Assembly: GCA_018333895.1 (NCBI GenBank)
Contig: JAGXSJ010000173.1
Span: forward strand, 1 to 40,019
DNA length: 40,019 nucleotides
From: Truepera sp.
GTDB taxonomy: Bacteria; Deinococcota; Deinococci; Deinococcales; Trueperaceae
Reading direction: 5' to 3'
This document shows, piece after piece, positions 39,445 to 40,019 of the stretch; positions within the stretch are counted from its first letter, which is position 1, and the number at the start of each line of letters is the position of its first letter. The notes under the pieces were generated by a model that saw only the letters and a list, made by a program, of their open reading frames with translations, ran no database searches and was not told the DNA's origin. The position numbers and the translations under genes were made by a program.

Positions 39445-40019
39445 ATGTCCGGTAAAATTGGCTTTGTTAGTCTGGGCTGTCCAAAAGCCCTGGTCGATAG
39501 CGAGCGGATCCTTACGCAGCTGCGCAGCGAGGGCTATAGCGTAGTGCCGAGTTATGAGGAGGCCGACCTGGTGGTGGTTAACACCTGCGGCTTCATCACG
39601 CCGGCTATCGAGGAGTCGCTGCAAGCCATCGGCGAGGCCGTGGCCGCCAACGGCAAGGTGATCGTCACCGGCTGCCTGGGCGAGCGGCCTGAGGTGATTA
39701 AGGCCCGGCACAAGAGCGTCCTCGCCGTGACCGGCCAGGCCGACGTGGCGGGGGTGATGGCCAGCGTGCGCGCCGTGCTCCCGCCTGACGACAACCCCTT
39801 CACGCAGTTAGTACCCTGGTCAGGGGCTCGCCCTGAGGGCTCTTCCCGAGGGGTCAAGCTCACGCCGCGGCACTACAGCTACCTCAAGATCGCCGAGGGC
39901 TGCAACCATCAGTGCAGCTTCTGCATCATCCCGCAGCTGCGTGGGCAGCAGGTCTCACGCGATGCTGGCGAGATCCTCTACGAAGCCACCCGGCTGGTCG
40001 CTACCGGCACCAAAGAGCT
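39445..40019 (+). CDS. rimO: Ribosomal protein S12 methylthiotransferase RimO, 3' end outside window
   Basis: The first 191 codons are present: [20 protein letters not shown] (UPF0004 domain, first Cys), [17 protein letters not shown] (second Cys), VTGCLGERP (third Cys), and the radical-SAM motif [15 protein letters not shown] (Cx3Cx2C, about residue 154). SLGCPK and CGFI are RimO rather than MiaB features. It adds a methylthio group to Asp of ribosomal protein S12. The frame is open to the last base of the window. Confidence 0.95.
   Translation, partial: MSGKIGFVSLGCPKALVDSERILTQLRSEGYSVVPSYEEADLVVVNTCGFITPAIEESLQAIGEAVAANGKVIVTGCLGERPEVIKARHKSVLAVTGQADVAGVMASVRAVLPPDDNPFTQLVPWSGARPEGSSRGVKLTPRHYSYLKIAEGCNHQCSFCIIPQLRGQQVSRDAGEILYEATRLVATGTKE

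Noticed and set aside
1-40019. tRNA, rRNA or riboswitch genes
   Set aside because: No cloverleaf, rRNA core or known riboswitch consensus was seen in the intergenic stretches, although a covariance search would be needed to exclude small RNAs.

Overview
The window looks like a piece of chromosome from a GC-rich member of the Deinococcota, possibly Truepera-like. The evidence is a 920-residue SLH-domain/coiled-coil/beta-barrel envelope protein of the SlpA type, a recurring promoter layout in which a TANNNT -10 box sits 5 to 8 bases before the start codon (leaderless transcription, well known in Deinococcus), and the overall codon style. The genus is an inference; no rRNA gene is present to settle it.

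Layout. 1-2860: 3' part of the SLH porin gene and its terminator. 2.9-8.8 kb: an accessory stretch of toxin-antitoxin (TA) modules, several broken (AbrB/PIN intact; Phd with a beheaded PIN; AbrB with a truncated PIN; MNT-HEPN; HicB with only a trace of hicA), mixed with a lipid kinase, an exported metallophosphoesterase and a SixA-like phosphatase. 8.8-11.3 kb: rmlB-rmlA-rmlC for dTDP-rhamnose precursors (no rmlD in the window). 11.3-13.2 kb: two more MNT/HEPN modules and a duplicated, truncated MNT 5' end. 13.5-20.0 kb (minus strand): glycosyltransferases, a GtrA fragment and a large methyltransferase/coiled-coil/glycosyltransferase fusion. 20.0-21.6 kb: an MNT-HEPN pair and a DUF2281/MazF-like pair, each adjoining decayed copies of the 3' end of wzt. 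21.8-23.4 kb: polysaccharide ABC exporter (wzt, wzm). 23.9-26.3 kb: initiating sugar-phosphate transferase and O-antigen ligase/polymerase-like protein. From 26.3 kb on the content is mostly housekeeping or stress genes: MnmD-like tRNA methyltransferase, a membrane Fe-S (CCG-domain) oxidoreductase, rhomboid protease, left-handed beta-helix acyltransferase, a fifth MNT-HEPN pair, thioesterase, M29 aminopeptidase, a TelA/AAA+/VWA cluster, a universal stress protein, SCO1 and the start of rimO.

How it fits together. The central 15 kb is a surface-polysaccharide locus: Rml enzymes make the activated sugar, the polyprenyl-phosphate transferase starts the chain, glycosyltransferases extend it, Wzm/Wzt export it and the ligase-like protein attaches or polymerises it. 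This locus is riddled with TA modules. The striking pattern is that several modules are bracketed by direct duplications of neighbouring DNA: the wzt 3' end (three copies), the MNT 5' end (two copies, 91 bp identical) and a 34-bp repeat around the AbrB/PIN remnant. Several toxins are cut while the antitoxin survives. Families of small palindromic and tandem repeats fill the gaps and in places have become part of coding sequences. All functional calls come from reading motifs; no database search was possible.
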